A stretch of DNA of 64,000 nucleotides, taken from assembly GCF_000425365.1 (NCBI RefSeq), contig NZ_AUDH01000001.1, forward strand, positions 186,001-250,000, given 5' to 3'. Below, in pieces: positions 8,296-18,617 of this stretch. Both the position numbers and the translations under genes were made by a program. Source of the DNA: Rubritepida flocculans DSM 14296. Lineage in GTDB: Bacteria; Pseudomonadota; Alphaproteobacteria; Acetobacterales; Acetobacteraceae. Under the pieces are notes generated by a model. The model saw only the letters and a program-made list of their open reading frames with translations. It had not been told where the DNA came from and did no database searches. How positions within the stretch are numbered: the first letter of the stretch is position 1; each line of letters begins with the position of its first letter.

Positions 8296-9273
8296 CTACT
8301 CCGTGCGCAGCCCGATCGAGGCGACGATCGGCCGCAACGCGGCCACCTGCGCGTGGACCATCTCCCGGAACTCCGCCGTGCTGTTGCCGCCCGGGTCCGC
8401 CCCCAGCTCCTCGATCCGCGCGGCGAGCGGCGGGTGGCGCGCGGCGGCCGCGATCTCGGCCTGCAGCCGCACGATCGCCGCCTCGGGCGTGCGGGCCGGC
8501 GCGAAATACCCGTTCCAGCCGAGGAATCCCGCGTTGGGGAAGCCTTGCTCCGCCACCGTCGGGATGTCGGGCAGCATGCGCGAGCGGCTGGTGGAGCGGA
8601 TGGCGATGGGCCGCAGCGCGCCCGAGCGGATGTGCGGCAGCGAGGAGGAAAGCTGGTCCCCGCCGAAGGGGATGCGCCCGGCCAGCATCTCCTGCACCAG
8701 CAGCGAGGCGCCGCGGAAGGGCACATGCTCCATGTCGAAGTTGCCGTCGCGCTTCAGCACCTCGCCCACCAGGTGCCCCGCGCTGCCCGGCCCGGTGGAG
8801 CCGTAGAAGGGCGGGCGCGGCTGGGCGCGCGCCCAGGCAATCCACTCCGCGAGGTTCGTCGCCGGCACGGAGGGATGCACGAGCACGACGGTGGGCACCA
8901 GCGCGCCGAGGCTGATCGGCGCGAAGTCCCGCTCGATGGAGTGCGGCGCGCGGTTGTTGAACTCCAGCACCGCCGTGGTGGCCGAGAAGGTGGAGTTGTG
9001 GAACAGCAGCACCTGCCCGTCGGGCGGGGATTTCGCCACCAGGTCCGCGCCGATGGAGCCGCCGCCGCCGCCGCGGTTCTCCACCAGCATGGGCACGCCC
9101 AGCGTCTCGGAGAGGCGCTGCGCGTAGAGGCGGGCGAGGATGTCGGTCGTGCCGCCCGCGGCGAAGGGCACGACGACGCGGATGGGCCCGCTCGGCTGCC
9201 AGGCCTGGGCGCGCGCGAGGCCGGGCGCGGCGAGCAGGGCGGAGGCGCCGAGCGCGCGGCGCGAAAGGCGCAT
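8296..9273 (-). CDS. Bug-family tripartite tricarboxylate transporter substrate-binding protein
   Basis: A 325-residue extracytoplasmic binding protein of the Bug/TctC family. It has a twin-arginine-like signal (RLSRRALGASALLAAPGLARA), the core motif IRVVVPFAAGGTTDILAR, and VENRGGGGGSIGADLVAKSPPDG. No TctA/TctB membrane genes lie nearby, as is common for orphan Bug proteins. ATG at 9273 is chosen because GGTGGAG lies 8 bases upstream; a GTG at 9282 overlaps the preceding stop (GTGA). The gene directly upstream is a close but frameshifted paralog. The ligand is unknown; family members bind carboxylates and small organic acids. Confidence 0.88.
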   Translation of the reverse strand: MRLSRRALGASALLAAPGLARAQAWQPSGPIRVVVPFAAGGTTDILARLYAQRLSETLGVPMLVENRGGGGGSIGADLVAKSPPDGQVLLFHNSTFSATTAVLEFNNRAPHSIERDFAPISLGALVPTVVLVHPSVPATNLAEWIAWARAQPRPPFYGSTGPGSAGHLVGEVLKRDGNFDMEHVPFRGASLLVQEMLAGRIPFGGDQLSSSLPHIRSGALRPIAIRSTSRSRMLPDIPTVAEQGFPNAGFLGWNGYFAPARTPEAAIVRLQAEIAAAARHPPLAARIEELGADPGGNSTAEFREMVHAQVAALRPIVASIGLRTE

Positions 9274-9278
9274 CCCGC

Positions 9279-10273
9279 TCACTCCACCTGCATCCGGAGC
9301 GCCTGGACCAGCGGGCGCACCGCGGCGATCTGCGCGTGGACGGAGGCGCCGAACTCCTCGGGGCTGTTGCCGCCGGGCTCCGCGCCGAGTTCGAGGATGC
9401 GGCCCGCCACCGCCGGGTGGCGCGCGGCGGCCGCGATTTCCGTGTGCAGCCGCGCCAGCACCGGCGCAGGCGTGCGCGCGGGGGCGAAGAAGCCGTTCCA
9501 GCCCAGCAGCTCCGCGTTCGGGAAGCCCTGCTCGCGCACCGTCGGCACCTCGGGCAGCACGCGCGGGCGCTGGCTGGCCAGGGTGGCGATGGGCTTGAGC
9601 GCGCCGGAGCGGATGTGCTGCAGCGAGGAGGAGAGCTGGTCGCCCCCGAAGGCGATGCGCCCGGCCAGCATGTCCTGCACCAGCGGCGCGGCGCCGCGGA
9701 AGGGCACGTGCTCCATCTGGAACTGGCCGTCGCGCTTCAGGATTTCGCCCACCAGGTTCATCGTGCTGCCGGGCCCGGTGGAGCCGTAGAAGGGCGGCGG
9801 GTTCTGCGCCCGCGCCCAGGCGACGAACTCCGTCAGGTTGCGCGCGGGCACCTGCGCGTTCACCAGCAGGATCATCGGCACATTCGCGCCGAGGCTGATC
9901 GGCGCGAAATCCCGCTCGATGGAGTGCACGCGCGGTTCACGAACTCGAGCGCGGCCGTGGTGGTCGAGAAGGTGAGGTTGTGGAACAGCAGCGTCTGCCC
10001 GTCCGGCGCGGCCTTGGCCACCACATCGGCGCCGATGGAGCCGCCGCCGCCGCCGCGGTTCTCCACCACCACCGAGACGCCCATCGTCTCCGTCATGCGC
10101 TGGGCGAAGAGGCGGGCGAGGATGTCGGTCGTGCCGCCGGCGGGGAAGGGCACGACGATGCGGATGGGCCCGCTGGGCTGCCAGGCCTGGGCGCGCAGCG
10201 CGGCGGGGGCGGCGAGCGCGCCGAGCCCCGCAAGGGCAAGGCCGCGCAGGCCGATGATGCGGCGGGTGATCAT
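9279..10273 (-). pseudogene. Bug-family substrate-binding protein with a one-base frameshift
   Basis: This is the upstream member of a tandem Bug pair and is very similar to the gene at 8296-9273 throughout (IRIVVPFPAGGTTDILAR, VENRGGGGGSIGADVVAK, HSIERDFAPISLGANVP). The frame starting at ATG 10273 breaks after EFVNRA: the paralog has GCG CCG CAC where this copy has one base fewer, at about 9926-9932. The frame then resumes with HSIERDFAP to a stop at 9279. The N-terminal piece keeps the signal peptide. Either a real inactivating deletion or a sequencing error in a GC-rich run would look like this. Everything else appears intact and full length (about 330 residues). Confidence 0.85.
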
Positions 10274-10301
10274 GCTCCGGCGTCTCCTCGCGCAGGCCGG
10301 A

Positions 10302-11987
10302 TCATGCGGCGTCCGGCCCATGCGCGGGATTGGGAACCACTCCGCGCCCTGCGTCAATCCGCGCGCTGCGGGCGAGGGCGAAACCCTCGTAGCCCTTCGC
10401 CGCCACCTCCTCGCAGAGGGCGCGATAGCGCGCCATGCCGCCGGCATAGGGCATGAAGACGCGCGGCTTGCCCGGCACATTCGCGCCGAGATACCAGGAG
10501 CTCGCGGCCATCGGCAGCAGCGTGGCCTGGGCGGCGGCGTTCACCTCCGCCCCCCAGCGGGCCGCCGCCTCCGCCCGCGCCTCGATGCGGTCGAGCCCGC
10601 GCGCGCGCATCTCGCGCAGGCAGCGCTCGATCCACTCCACATGCTGCTCGATGGCCACGGGCATGTTGGTCAGCACCGAGGGGCTGCCGGGGCCGGTGAC
10701 GGTGAACAGGTTGGGAAAGCCCGGCACGGCGAGGCCGAGCCAGCTCCGCGGCCCCTCGCGCCAGGCCTCGGCCAGCGTCAGGCCCTCGCGCCCCGTCAGG
10801 TTCAGCCGCAGCAGCGGGCCCGTCAGCGCGTCGAAGCCGGTGGCGAAGACCAGCACGTCCAGCGCGTGCTCGCCCGAGCGCGTCCTCACGCCGCGCGGCG
10901 TGATGCGCTCGATGGGATCCTCGCGCAGATCCACGAGCGTGACGTTGGGGCGGTTGAAGGTCTCGAAATAGCCGCTGTCGATGGGCGGGCGCTTGGCGGC
11001 GTAGGGGTGGTCGGTGGGGGTGAGCTTCCGCGCCGTCTCCGGGTCCTGCACGATCTCGCGGATCTTGCGGCGGATGAAGTCGGAGGCGGTGTCGTTCGCC
11101 GCCTTGTCGGTCAGGATGTCGCGGAAGGTGGCGCGGAACTGCATGCCGCCCCTGGCCCAGGCGGCCTCGTAGAGCGCCTCGCGCTCCGCGGGCTCGACCT
11201 CCAGCGCCGACTGGTCGCGCGCAGCGAAGGGGTGGCCGTTGGGTGTCGCGTGCATCACGCGCAGGATTTCGGCGCGGTTCTCGCGCACCCATTGCCGGAA
11301 CTCGGGCGAGAGCGGGGCGTTGCGCGCGGGCACGCTGTAGTTGGGCGTGCGCTGGAACACGGTGAGATGCGCCGCCTGCTCCGCGATCACCGGCGCGGCC
11401 TGGATGCCGGTGGAGCCGGTGCCGATCAGCCCCACGCGGCGGCCCGCGAGCTCCACCCCCTCCCGCGGCCATTCCCCGGTGTGCGCCACCCGGCCCTGGA
11501 AGCTCTCCAGCCCCTCGATGGCGGGGATGTTGGCGCTGGAGAGGCAGCCCACCGCGGCGATGAGGAAGCGCGCGGCGTGGCGCTCTCCCTGCTCGGTCGC
11601 CACGCGCCAGAGCCCGGCGGCCTCGTCCCAGCGCGCCTCGGTGACGCGCCGGCCCAGGCGGATGTCGCGCCGCAGGTCGAGACGGTCCGCCACCCAGTTC
11701 AGGTAGCGGCGGATTTCCTCATGGCCGGGGTAGCGCTCGGTCCATTCCCACTCGCGCCACAGCTCCTCGGAGAAGGCGTAGCAGTAGGAGTGGCTCTCGC
11801 TGTCGCAGCGCGCGCCGGGATAGCGGTTCCAGTGCCAGGTGCCGCCCACGCCATCGGCCGCCTCCAGCACGGTGACGGAAAGCCCGAGCCGGTCGCGCAG
11901 CGCGTGCAGCGCGTAGAGGCCGGAGAAGCCCGCGCCGATGACCAGCACGTCCTGCTCCCCGCCGGCCGGCATGCTCCCTTCTGGCAT
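10302..11987 (-). CDS. flavin-containing (Baeyer-Villiger-type) monooxygenase
   Basis: A 561-residue FAD/NADPH monooxygenase. The FAD Rossmann motif is VLVIGAGFSGLYALHAL. The Baeyer-Villiger fingerprint FxGxxxHxxxWP appears as FQGRVAHTGEWP at about residues 163-174, followed at once by the NADPH motif GLIGTGSTGIQ. This matches cyclohexanone/phenylacetone-type monooxygenases that insert oxygen into ketones to form esters or lactones. The ATG at 11987 follows a GGAAGGGGG site. It is the first gene leftward of a pair of hairpins (12024-12115) and is followed by the two Bug genes, so it may head that unit. The substrate cannot be predicted. Confidence 0.87.
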   Translation of the reverse strand: MPEGSMPAGGEQDVLVIGAGFSGLYALHALRDRLGLSVTVLEAADGVGGTWHWNRYPGARCDSESHSYCYAFSEELWREWEWTERYPGHEEIRRYLNWVADRLDLRRDIRLGRRVTEARWDEAAGLWRVATEQGERHAARFLIAAVGCLSSANIPAIEGLESFQGRVAHTGEWPREGVELAGRRVGLIGTGSTGIQAAPVIAEQAAHLTVFQRTPNYSVPARNAPLSPEFRQWVRENRAEILRVMHATPNGHPFAARDQSALEVEPAEREALYEAAWARGGMQFRATFRDILTDKAANDTASDFIRRKIREIVQDPETARKLTPTDHPYAAKRPPIDSGYFETFNRPNVTLVDLREDPIERITPRGVRTRSGEHALDVLVFATGFDALTGPLLRLNLTGREGLTLAEAWREGPRSWLGLAVPGFPNLFTVTGPGSPSVLTNMPVAIEQHVEWIERCLREMRARGLDRIEARAEAAARWGAEVNAAAQATLLPMAASSWYLGANVPGKPRVFMPYAGGMARYRALCEEVAAKGYEGFALARSARIDAGRGVVPNPAHGPDAA

Positions 11988-12023
11988 GGCCCGTTCCCCC
12001 TTCCTGTGTGGGACCGGGATGCT

Positions 12024-12055
12024 AGAGCGGTTTCCGGACGACCGGAAACCGCTCT
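12024..12055. terminator. perfect 14-bp stem hairpin downstream of selO
   Basis: AGAGCGGTTTCCGG at 12024-12037 is exactly complementary to CCGGAAACCGCTCT at 12042-12055 around the loop ACGA. It lies 3' of the SelO gene and upstream of the monooxygenase gene, both on minus. There is no T-run, so it could be a stem-only terminator or a REP-type palindrome. Confidence 0.6.
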
Positions 12056-12069
12056 CGCCGCGTCATTCC

Positions 12070-12115
12070 GAGCAGATTCACGCCATGGCGGATTCCAGCC
12101 ATGGGCGATCTGCTC
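12070..12115. repeat. second imperfect palindrome in the selO 3' gap
   Basis: GAGCAGAT (12070-12077) pairs with ATCTGCTC (12108-12115), and inside it CGCCATGG pairs imperfectly with CCATGGGCG. With the hairpin at 12024 it forms a two-stem unit filling the 150-bp gap. It resembles a BIME/REP pair, or adds a second stem to the terminator. Confidence 0.45.
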
Positions 12116-12137
12116 TCGCAGGCGCGCGCGCCCCCTG

Positions 12138-13601
12138 TCAGGTGCCGCAGAAGGTGACGTAGGGCGCCCCGCCCGGCGGCGGCGGGGCGGCGTAGCGCGG
12201 CGGCGGCGTCTCGAAGGGCCGGCGCAGCACGGCGAGCAGCGCGTCGAAGGGCGCGAGATCCTCGCGCTCCACCGCGGCCGAGAGCGCCTCCTCCACCAGA
12301 TGGTTGCGCGGGATGACGGCGGGGTTGGCGCGGCGCAGCGCCGCCGCCTTCTCCGCGGCCGGGCCCGGCTCGCGCGCCAGCCGCGCGCGCCAGTCGCCCA
12401 GCCAGTCGCCCAGCGGGGCCAGCGCCTCGGGCGCGGCGCCTTCGGCCGCATCGGCCAGGGCGCGGAAGCTCGCGGTGAAGTCGAGCCGCGCCTCGGCCAT
12501 GCGCGCGAGCAGCGCGGCGACCAGCGCGTCGTCGCCCTCCTCGGCCGTGGCGAGGCCGAGCTTGGCGCGCAGGCCCTGGGCGTAGGCGGCCTCGAACAGG
12601 GCGGGGAAACGGCCGATGGCCGCGCGCGCCCATTCCAGCGCGGCGTCCTCGCGCGCGTCGAAGAGCGGCAGCAGCGCCTCGGCGAGGCGGGCGAGGTTCC
12701 AGGCGATGATGCGCGGCTGCGCGCCATAGGCGTAGCGGCCATAATGGTCGATGGAGCTGAACACCGTCGCGGGGTCGTAGGCGTCCATGAAGGCGCAGGG
12801 GCCGTAGTCGATGGTCTCGCCGCTGATGGTGGTGTTGTCGGTGTTCATCACGCCATGGATGAAGCCCACCAGCATCCAGCGCGCCACCAGCGCCGCCTGC
12901 CGGGCCATCACCCCCTCGAAGAAGGCGCGATAAGGCTGCGGCGCCTCCGCCGCGGCGGGGTCGTGCCGGGCGATGGCGTGGTCGGCCAGCAGGCGCAGCG
13001 CCTCGGCGTCGCCGCGCGCGGCGAAATACTGGAAGCTGCCCACCCGGATGTGGCTCGCCGCCACCCGCGCCAGCACCGCCCCGGGCAGGGGCGTCTCGCG
13101 GAACACCGGCTCGCCGGTGGCGACGGCGGCGAGGCTGCGGGTGGTGGGGATGCCCAGCGCGTGCATCGCCTCGCTGATCAGGTATTCGCGCAGCACCGGG
13201 CCCAGCGCCGCCCGCCCATCCGCCCCGCGCGAGAAGGGGGTGCGGCCCGCGCCCTTGAGCTGCAGGTCCCGCCGCGCGCCGTCCGGGCCGATGAGCTCGC
13301 CCAGCAGGATGGCCCGCCCGTCGCCGAGCCGCGGGGTGAAGCCGCCGAACTGGTGCCCCGCATAGGCCATGGCGATGGGCTGCGCATCCTCGGGCAGGGC
13401 GTTGCCGGCGAGGATGGCCACCCCGGCCTCGCTGGCGAGCAGGGCGGGGTCGAGCCCCAGCTCCTCCGCCAGCGGCGCGTTGAGGCGCAACAGCCGCGGC
13501 GCCGCCACCGGGGTGGGCGCCACGCGGGCGTGGAAACGCTCCGGCAGGCGGGCGTAGCTGTGATCGAGGCCGAGGCGCAGGCCGGCGAGGCTGTCGGGCA
13601 T
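12138..13601 (-). CDS. selO: protein adenylyltransferase SelO (YdiU/UPF0061)
   Basis: A 487-residue SelO pseudokinase-fold AMPylase that transfers AMP to Ser/Thr/Tyr of target proteins in redox stress. Family hallmarks are present: [55 protein letters not shown], the metal site HGVMNTDN and [11 protein letters not shown]-terminal redox cysteine (TFCGT) is also conserved. The ATG at 13601 follows GAGGCCG and matches the usual N terminus before the [12 protein letters not shown] segment; an in-frame ATG at 13670 would add a low-complexity Ala/Pro leader. The gene diverges from the MlrC-like gene across 78 bp. Confidence 0.93.
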   Translation of the reverse strand: MPDSLAGLRLGLDHSYARLPERFHARVAPTPVAAPRLLRLNAPLAEELGLDPALLASEAGVAILAGNALPEDAQPIAMAYAGHQFGGFTPRLGDGRAILLGELIGPDGARRDLQLKGAGRTPFSRGADGRAALGPVLREYLISEAMHALGIPTTRSLAAVATGEPVFRETPLPGAVLARVAASHIRVGSFQYFAARGDAEALRLLADHAIARHDPAAAEAPQPYRAFFEGVMARQAALVARWMLVGFIHGVMNTDNTTISGETIDYGPCAFMDAYDPATVFSSIDHYGRYAYGAQPRIIAWNLARLAEALLPLFDAREDAALEWARAAIGRFPALFEAAYAQGLRAKLGLATAEEGDDALVAALLARMAEARLDFTASFRALADAAEGAAPEALAPLGDWLGDWRARLAREPGPAAEKAAALRRANPAVIPRNHLVEEALSAAVEREDLAPFDALLAVLRRPFETPPPRYAAPPPPGGAPYVTFCGT

Positions 13602-13679
13602 CGGCCTCAGATCGAGCGCGCGGGGCCGCGCCGCAAGGGGCGGGTTGCGCGGCGCGGCCGCTGCCGCCATCACGGCGCC

Positions 13680-15146
13680 ATGCCGAGGATCGCCGTCGCC
13701 CGCCTCTGGTTCGAAGGCAACAGCTTCGCCCCCGCGCCCACGCCGCTCCCGGCCTTCCAGGGCCGCGAATGGGTGGCGGGGCCCGAGGCGCTGGCGCGCT
13801 ATCGCGGCACGGCCACGGAGCTCGGCGCGCTGGACGCCTTCCTGGCCGCGCGCCCGCAGTGGCGGGCCACGGTGCTGCGCTGCGCCGCCGCCCAGCCCGG
13901 CGGGCCGATGACCGACGCCGCCTTCGCCACCTGGATGGAGGAGGTGGAGGAGGGGCTGGCGCGCGGCGGCTTCGAGGGCTGCTACCTCTCCCTGCACGGC
14001 GCCTGCGTCACCGAGAGCGACCCGGAGGCCGACCTCACCATCATCCGCCGCGTGCGCGCCGCGCTCGGGCCCGATGCGAAGCTGGTGGCGAGCTTCGACT
14101 TCCACGGCAACGTCTCGCCGCAGATGATCGGGCTGCTCGACGGCGCCTCGGTCTATCGCACCTATCCGCATGTGGACATGGACGCCGCCGCGGCCCGGGC
14201 GCTGGCGCTGCTGGAGCGCGCGCTGGCCGGCCGCCCCGTCCATGGCGCGCTGGCGAAGCTGCCCATGGTGCTGCACAGCTTCCACATGCGCCACGAGGCC
14301 GGCCCCATGGCCGAGGTCTGGGCCGAGGCGGCGGCGGCGGAAACCCCGCCCATCCTCGACGCCTCGCTGTTCGGCGGCTTCGCCTGGGGGGATTCGCCCT
14401 GGGCCGGCCCCTCGGCGATGGTCTGGGCGGAGGAGCACGCGGCGGCGCGCGCCCTGGCGCGGCGGCTCGCGGAGGCCATCGCCGCGCGCCGCGCGCGCTT
14501 CGCCGTCTCGCTGCCCCCGCCCGAGGCGGCGCTGGAGGCGGCGCTGGCCGCCCCGCCCGGCCTCGTCGCGCTGCTCGACCCGGCGGACAACCCGCTCTCC
14601 GGCGGCGCGGCGGACACGCCCGGGCTGCTGCGCGCGCTGGTGGCGCGCGCGCCCGATGTCGAGACGGTGTTCTGCTTCCTGCACGACCCGGACGCCGTGC
14701 AGGCCGCCCAGGCGGCCGGGCCGGGCGGGGCCTTCGCGCGGCCGCTGGGCGGGCGCACCACGCCCGATTTCGGCCCGCCCGTGCCCTTCGAGGGCCGGGT
14801 GGAGGCGCTCACCCAGGGGCGCTTCCTCAACACCGGGCCCATGGAGCACGGCGCGCCGGTGGATTTCGGCCCCACCGCCGTGATCCGCCGCGGCCGGCTG
14901 CGCGTGGTGCTGACCTCGCGCAAGGAGGCGGTGGTGGACCCCGCCTTCTTCGCCCTGCATGGCATCGCGCTCGACGAGGTGCGGCTGCTGGCGAACAAGG
15001 CGAAGAACCATTTCCGCGCCGCCTTCGCCGGGCGCTGCAGCGCCATCATCGAGTGCGACGCGCCGGGGCCCGCGGCGCTCGACCTCGCCGCCCTGCCCTT
15101 CCGCCATGTGCCGATGGCCTGGCGCGCCGCGCCGGCCGGGGCCTGA
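13680..15146 (+). CDS. M81-family metallopeptidase (MlrC-like)
   Basis: A 488-residue protein of the MlrC (microcystinase C) family: N-terminal DUF1485-like domain ([18 protein letters not shown]) and C-terminal MlrC domain ([20 protein letters not shown]). Candidate metal ligands occur in [16 protein letters not shown] and RTYPHVDMD. Founding members hydrolyse linearised microcystin. Most alphaproteobacterial homologs lie near transporters and probably act on small peptides or amides, so the natural substrate is unknown. The start at 13680 gives the expected N terminus. The gene is followed after 3 bp by radA, probably in the same transcript by position only. Confidence 0.83.
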   Translation: MPRIAVARLWFEGNSFAPAPTPLPAFQGREWVAGPEALARYRGTATELGALDAFLAARPQWRATVLRCAAAQPGGPMTDAAFATWMEEVEEGLARGGFEGCYLSLHGACVTESDPEADLTIIRRVRAALGPDAKLVASFDFHGNVSPQMIGLLDGASVYRTYPHVDMDAAAARALALLERALAGRPVHGALAKLPMVLHSFHMRHEAGPMAEVWAEAAAAETPPILDASLFGGFAWGDSPWAGPSAMVWAEEHAAARALARRLAEAIAARRARFAVSLPPPEAALEAALAAPPGLVALLDPADNPLSGGAADTPGLLRALVARAPDVETVFCFLHDPDAVQAAQAAGPGGAFARPLGGRTTPDFGPPVPFEGRVEALTQGRFLNTGPMEHGAPVDFGPTAVIRRGRLRVVLTSRKEAVVDPAFFALHGIALDEVRLLANKAKNHFRAAFAGRCSAIIECDAPGPAALDLAALPFRHVPMAWRAAPAGA

Positions 15147-15149
15147 GCC

Positions 15150-16568
15150 ATGGCGAAGGACCGCGTGCGCTACGTCTGCCAGTCCTGCGGGGCGGCGCAT
15201 CCCAAGTGGCAGGGCCGCTGCGATGGCTGCGGCGAGTGGAACACGCTGGTGGAGGAGGCGGCGCGCCAGGGCCCCGGCCCCGCCGCCAAGGCCCCGCCCG
15301 GCAAGGGCATCGAGATCCTGAGCCTCGCCGGGGAGGGCGCGCCCCCGCCGCGCCACCGCACCGGCATCGCCGAGCTCGACCGCGTGCTGGGGGGCGGCTT
15401 CGTGCCGGCCTCGGCGGTGCTGGTGGGGGGCGATCCGGGCATCGGCAAATCCACCCTGCTGCTGCAGGCCGCCGCCCGCATGGCCGAGGCCGGGCGGCGC
15501 GTGCTCTACATCTCGGGCGAGGAGGCGGTGGCGCAGGTGCGGCTGCGCGCGCAGCGGCTCGGGCTCACCGCCTCGCCCATGGGCCTCGCCTCCGCCGGCG
15601 CGCTGCGCGACATCGCGGCCACGCTGGAGGCCGAGCGCGGCGCCGCGCTGGTGGTGATCGATTCCATCCAGACCCTCTGGCTCGACACGCTGGATTCCGC
15701 CCCCGGCACGGTGGCCCAGGTGCGCGCCTGCGCGGCGGAGCTGATCCGGCTGGCCAAGTCGCGCGGCTTCGCGCTGGTGCTGGTCGGCCATGTGACGAAG
15801 GAGGGCACGCTGGCCGGCCCCCGCGTGCTGGAGCACATGGTGGACGCCACCCTCTACTTCGAGGGCGACCGCGGCCACCAGTTCCGCATCCTGCGCGCCG
15901 TGAAGAACCGCTTCGGCGCGACCGACGAGATCGGCGTCTTCGAGATGACCGAGGGGGGCCTGATGGAGGTGCCCAACCCCTCGGCGCTCTTCCTCGCCGA
16001 GCGGCGGGGCAACATCTCGGGCAGCGCGGTCTTCGCGGGGCTGGAGGGCACGCGGCCCGTGCTGGTGGAGGTGCAGGCGCTGCTCTCCCCCTCCTCCGGC
16101 GGCTCGCCCCGGCGGCAGGTGGTGGGCTGGGACGGGGGGCGGCTGGCCATGCTGCTCGCCGTGCTGGAGGCGCGCTGCGGCCTGACCTTCGCCCAGGCCG
16201 ACGTGTACCTGAACATCGCCGGCGGGCTGCGCATCAACGAGCCCGCGGCGGACCTCGCCGTGGCCGCGGCCCTCGTCTCCGCCATGACCGACCGGCCGAC
16301 CGAGGCGGATGCGGTGTATTTCGGCGAGGTCGGCCTCTCCGGCGAGGTGCGCCAGGTGGCGCAGGCCGAGCAGCGGCTGCGCGAGGCGCAGAAGCTCGGC
16401 TTCGGCCGGGCGGTGCTGCCGCGCCGCGTGGCGCGCGGGAACAAGCCGCCCCCGGCCATCGAGGGGCTGCGCCTCGTCGAGATCGGCCACCTCGCGGATC
16501 TGGTGGCGCCCTTCGCGGCGGCCACGGTGCGGCGGCGCGGCCCGGCCGCGAAGGGTGACGCCCCCTGA
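15150..16568 (+). CDS. radA: DNA repair protein RadA
   Basis: A 472-residue RadA/Sms. The N-terminal zinc finger is CQSCG...CDGCGEW (CxxC-x11-CxxC, residues about 10-27). The RecA-like core has Walker [11 protein letters not shown] and the RadA signature KNRFG in [14 protein letters not shown] Lon-protease-like domain without the catalytic dyad forms the C-terminal third ([36 protein letters not shown]). It is a branch-migration helicase working with RecA in recombination. All expected parts are present at normal length. It precedes cvpA-purF, an order seen in many alphaproteobacteria. Confidence 0.96.
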   Translation: MAKDRVRYVCQSCGAAHPKWQGRCDGCGEWNTLVEEAARQGPGPAAKAPPGKGIEILSLAGEGAPPPRHRTGIAELDRVLGGGFVPASAVLVGGDPGIGKSTLLLQAAARMAEAGRRVLYISGEEAVAQVRLRAQRLGLTASPMGLASAGALRDIAATLEAERGAALVVIDSIQTLWLDTLDSAPGTVAQVRACAAELIRLAKSRGFALVLVGHVTKEGTLAGPRVLEHMVDATLYFEGDRGHQFRILRAVKNRFGATDEIGVFEMTEGGLMEVPNPSALFLAERRGNISGSAVFAGLEGTRPVLVEVQALLSPSSGGSPRRQVVGWDGGRLAMLLAVLEARCGLTFAQADVYLNIAGGLRINEPAADLAVAAALVSAMTDRPTEADAVYFGEVGLSGEVRQVAQAEQRLREAQKLGFGRAVLPRRVARGNKPPPAIEGLRLVEIGHLADLVAPFAAATVRRRGPAAKGDAP

Positions 16569-16593
16569 CGCCCCCGCTATACCGCGCCGCACC

Positions 16594-17154
16594 ATGACCT
16601 GGGTCGATGGCGTCCTGCTCTTCGTGATGGTGGTCTCCGCCATCCTGGCCTTCCTGCGCGGCTTCGTGCGGGAGGTGCTGGGCATCGGCGCCTGGATCGG
16701 CGCGGCGCTGGCGGCCTTCTGGCTGGAGCAGCCCGTCTCGGCCGTGATCGAGGGGGTGATCGAGCCGCGCTGGCTGTCCGAGGCGCTGGTGATCGGCGGG
16801 CTCTTCCTCGCCATCCTCGTCGTGCTCAAGCTGCTGATCCACGCGCTGGCCGGGCGGGTGCAGCAGAGCGCGCTGGGCGGGGTGGACCGCTCGCTCGGCG
16901 CGCTGTTCGGCCTGGCGCGCGGGGCGGTGATCGGCATGCTGGCCTATGTGCTGGCCGGGCTCCTCTTCCCCGCGGTGGACCAGTGGCCCGAGCCGGTGCG
17001 CGAGGCGCGCGCCCTGCCCCATGTGGTGGACGGCGCGCGCTGGCTTGTGGAGCTGCTGCCGGAGGAGTATCGCCCCCGCATCGCCGCCCCCCCCGAGCGG
17101 CGCCTGCCCACGCAGGAAGACCTGCTGCGCCCCCCCGCGCGCAGCCGAAGCTGA
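16594..17154 (+). CDS. cvpA: CvpA family protein
   Basis: A 186-residue inner-membrane protein with four predicted helices ([73 protein letters not shown]) and the CvpA motif [13 protein letters not shown]. It is named for colicin V production, and its position directly before purF is conserved in many proteobacteria. It has a soluble proline-rich C-terminal tail. The start at 16594 is the only suitable ATG, 25 bp after radA. It lies 11 bp ahead of purF, indicating co-transcription. Confidence 0.9.
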   Translation: MTWVDGVLLFVMVVSAILAFLRGFVREVLGIGAWIGAALAAFWLEQPVSAVIEGVIEPRWLSEALVIGGLFLAILVVLKLLIHALAGRVQQSALGGVDRSLGALFGLARGAVIGMLAYVLAGLLFPAVDQWPEPVREARALPHVVDGARWLVELLPEEYRPRIAAPPERRLPTQEDLLRPPARSRS

Positions 17155-17165
17155 AGGCCCATCGC

Positions 17166-18617
17166 ATGGCGCTGCCCTGGTCCGACGACGACAGGTTCCA
17201 CGAGGAATGCGGCGTCTTCGGCGTCTGGAACGGCAAGGACGCCGCGGCGCTCACCGCGCTCGGCCTGCACGCGCTGCAGCACCGCGGGCAGGAGGCCTCG
17301 GGCATCGTCAGCCTCGACGAGGGCGGGCTGTTCCACGCCCACAAGGGGCTGGGGCTGGTGGGCGACATCTTCGGCGACGCCAAGGTGATCTCCGCCCTGC
17401 CCGGCCGCGCCGCGGTGGGACACAACCGCTACGCCACCACGGGCGAGACGGCGCTGCGCAACGTCCAGCCCCTCTACGCCGATTTCGAGTTCGGCGGCTT
17501 CGCGGTGGCGCACAACGGCAACCTCACCAACGCGGGGCAGCTCCGCCGGGCGCTGGTGCGGCGGGGCTGCCTGTTCCAGTCCACCACGGATTCCGAGGTG
17601 TTCATCCACCTCATCGCCATCAGCCTCTACGCGACCGTGGTGGACCGGCTGATCGACGCGCTGAAGCAGGTGCAGGGCGCCTACAGCCTGGTGGCGCTGC
17701 ACAACGGCGCGCTGATCGGCGCGCGCGATCCGCTGGGCGTGCGCCCGCTGGTGCTGGGGCGGCTGCACGAGGGCTGGGTGCTCGCCTCCGAGACCTGCGC
17801 GCTCGACATCGTGGGCGCGGAGTTCGTGCGCGACATCGAGGCGGGCGAGATCGTCGTGATCGACGATGCGGGCATCCGCAGCCTCAAGCCCTTCCAGCCC
17901 GCGCCGCCACGCTTCTGCATCTTCGAGTACATCTACTTCGCCCGCCCCGATTCCGTCGTGGAGGGCACGCCCGTCTACGAGAGCCGCAAGCGCATCGGCG
18001 CGGAGCTCGCGCGCGAAAGCCATGTGCCGGCCGATGTGGTGGTGCCCGTGCCCGATTCCGGCGTGCCGGCCGCGATGGGCTACGCCGCCGAGGCCGGCGT
18101 GCCCTTCGAGCTCGGCATCATCCGCAACCACTATGTGGGCCGCACCTTCATCGAGCCGACGGACCAGATCCGCCACCTCGGCGTCAAGCTCAAGCACAGC
18201 GCGAACCGCGCGATGATCGAGGGCAAGCGCGTGGTGCTGGTGGACGATTCCATCGTGCGCGGCACCACCTCGAAGAAGATCGTGGAGATGGTGCGCAACG
18301 CCGGCGCGGCGGAGGTGCACATGCGCGTCTCCTCGCCGCCCACCACCCATTCCTGCTTCTACGGGATCGACACGCCCGAGCGCGAGCAGCTCCTCGCCGC
18401 GCAGCACGACCTCGCGGCCATGGCGCGGCTGATCGGCGTGGACAGCCTGGCCTTCATCTCGCTCGACGGGCTGTATCGCGCGCTGGGCAAGCCGGGCCGC
18501 GACGACCTCAGCCCCGCCTATTGCGACGCCTGCTTCACCGGCGCCTACGCCATCCCGCTCACCGACCGCACGGACAACACCGACACGCGGCCGAGCCTGC
18601 TCAAGGCCTCGCTCTGA
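17166..18617 (+). CDS. purF: amidophosphoribosyltransferase PurF
   Basis: A 483-residue glutamine PRPP amidotransferase catalysing the first committed step of purine synthesis. The glutaminase nucleophile is Cys15 (EE-CGVFGVW), implying removal of a 14-residue propeptide. The PRPP site is VVLVDDSIVRGTTS. Cysteines in RFCIFEYIYFARPDS, HSCFYGID and YCDACFTG match the four [4Fe-4S] ligands of the B. subtilis-type enzyme, so this is the iron-sulfur, oxygen-sensitive form. The start at 17166 gives the propeptide. It overlaps the following SDR start by one base (TGATG). Confidence 0.96.
   Translation: MALPWSDDDRFHEECGVFGVWNGKDAAALTALGLHALQHRGQEASGIVSLDEGGLFHAHKGLGLVGDIFGDAKVISALPGRAAVGHNRYATTGETALRNVQPLYADFEFGGFAVAHNGNLTNAGQLRRALVRRGCLFQSTTDSEVFIHLIAISLYATVVDRLIDALKQVQGAYSLVALHNGALIGARDPLGVRPLVLGRLHEGWVLASETCALDIVGAEFVRDIEAGEIVVIDDAGIRSLKPFQPAPPRFCIFEYIYFARPDSVVEGTPVYESRKRIGAELARESHVPADVVVPVPDSGVPAAMGYAAEAGVPFELGIIRNHYVGRTFIEPTDQIRHLGVKLKHSANRAMIEGKRVVLVDDSIVRGTTSKKIVEMVRNAGAAEVHMRVSSPPTTHSCFYGIDTPEREQLLAAQHDLAAMARLIGVDSLAFISLDGLYRALGKPGRDDLSPAYCDACFTGAYAIPLTDRTDNTDTRPSLLKASL

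Noticed and set aside
8296-10273. Complete tripartite tricarboxylate transporter
   Set aside because: No TctA or TctB membrane gene lies near; only the binding proteins are present.
9336-15146. Long plus-strand open frame (1936 codons)
   Set aside because: Only its 3' end (13680-15146) is a gene. The upstream part runs antisense to the Bug, monooxygenase and selO genes and has no family resemblance.
12138-16937. Very long minus-strand open frame (about 1600 codons)
   Set aside because: Only the first-finished part (selO, 12138-13601) is real. The rest is the antisense shadow of mlrC-like, radA and cvpA on the plus strand, a common effect of extreme GC at third codon positions.
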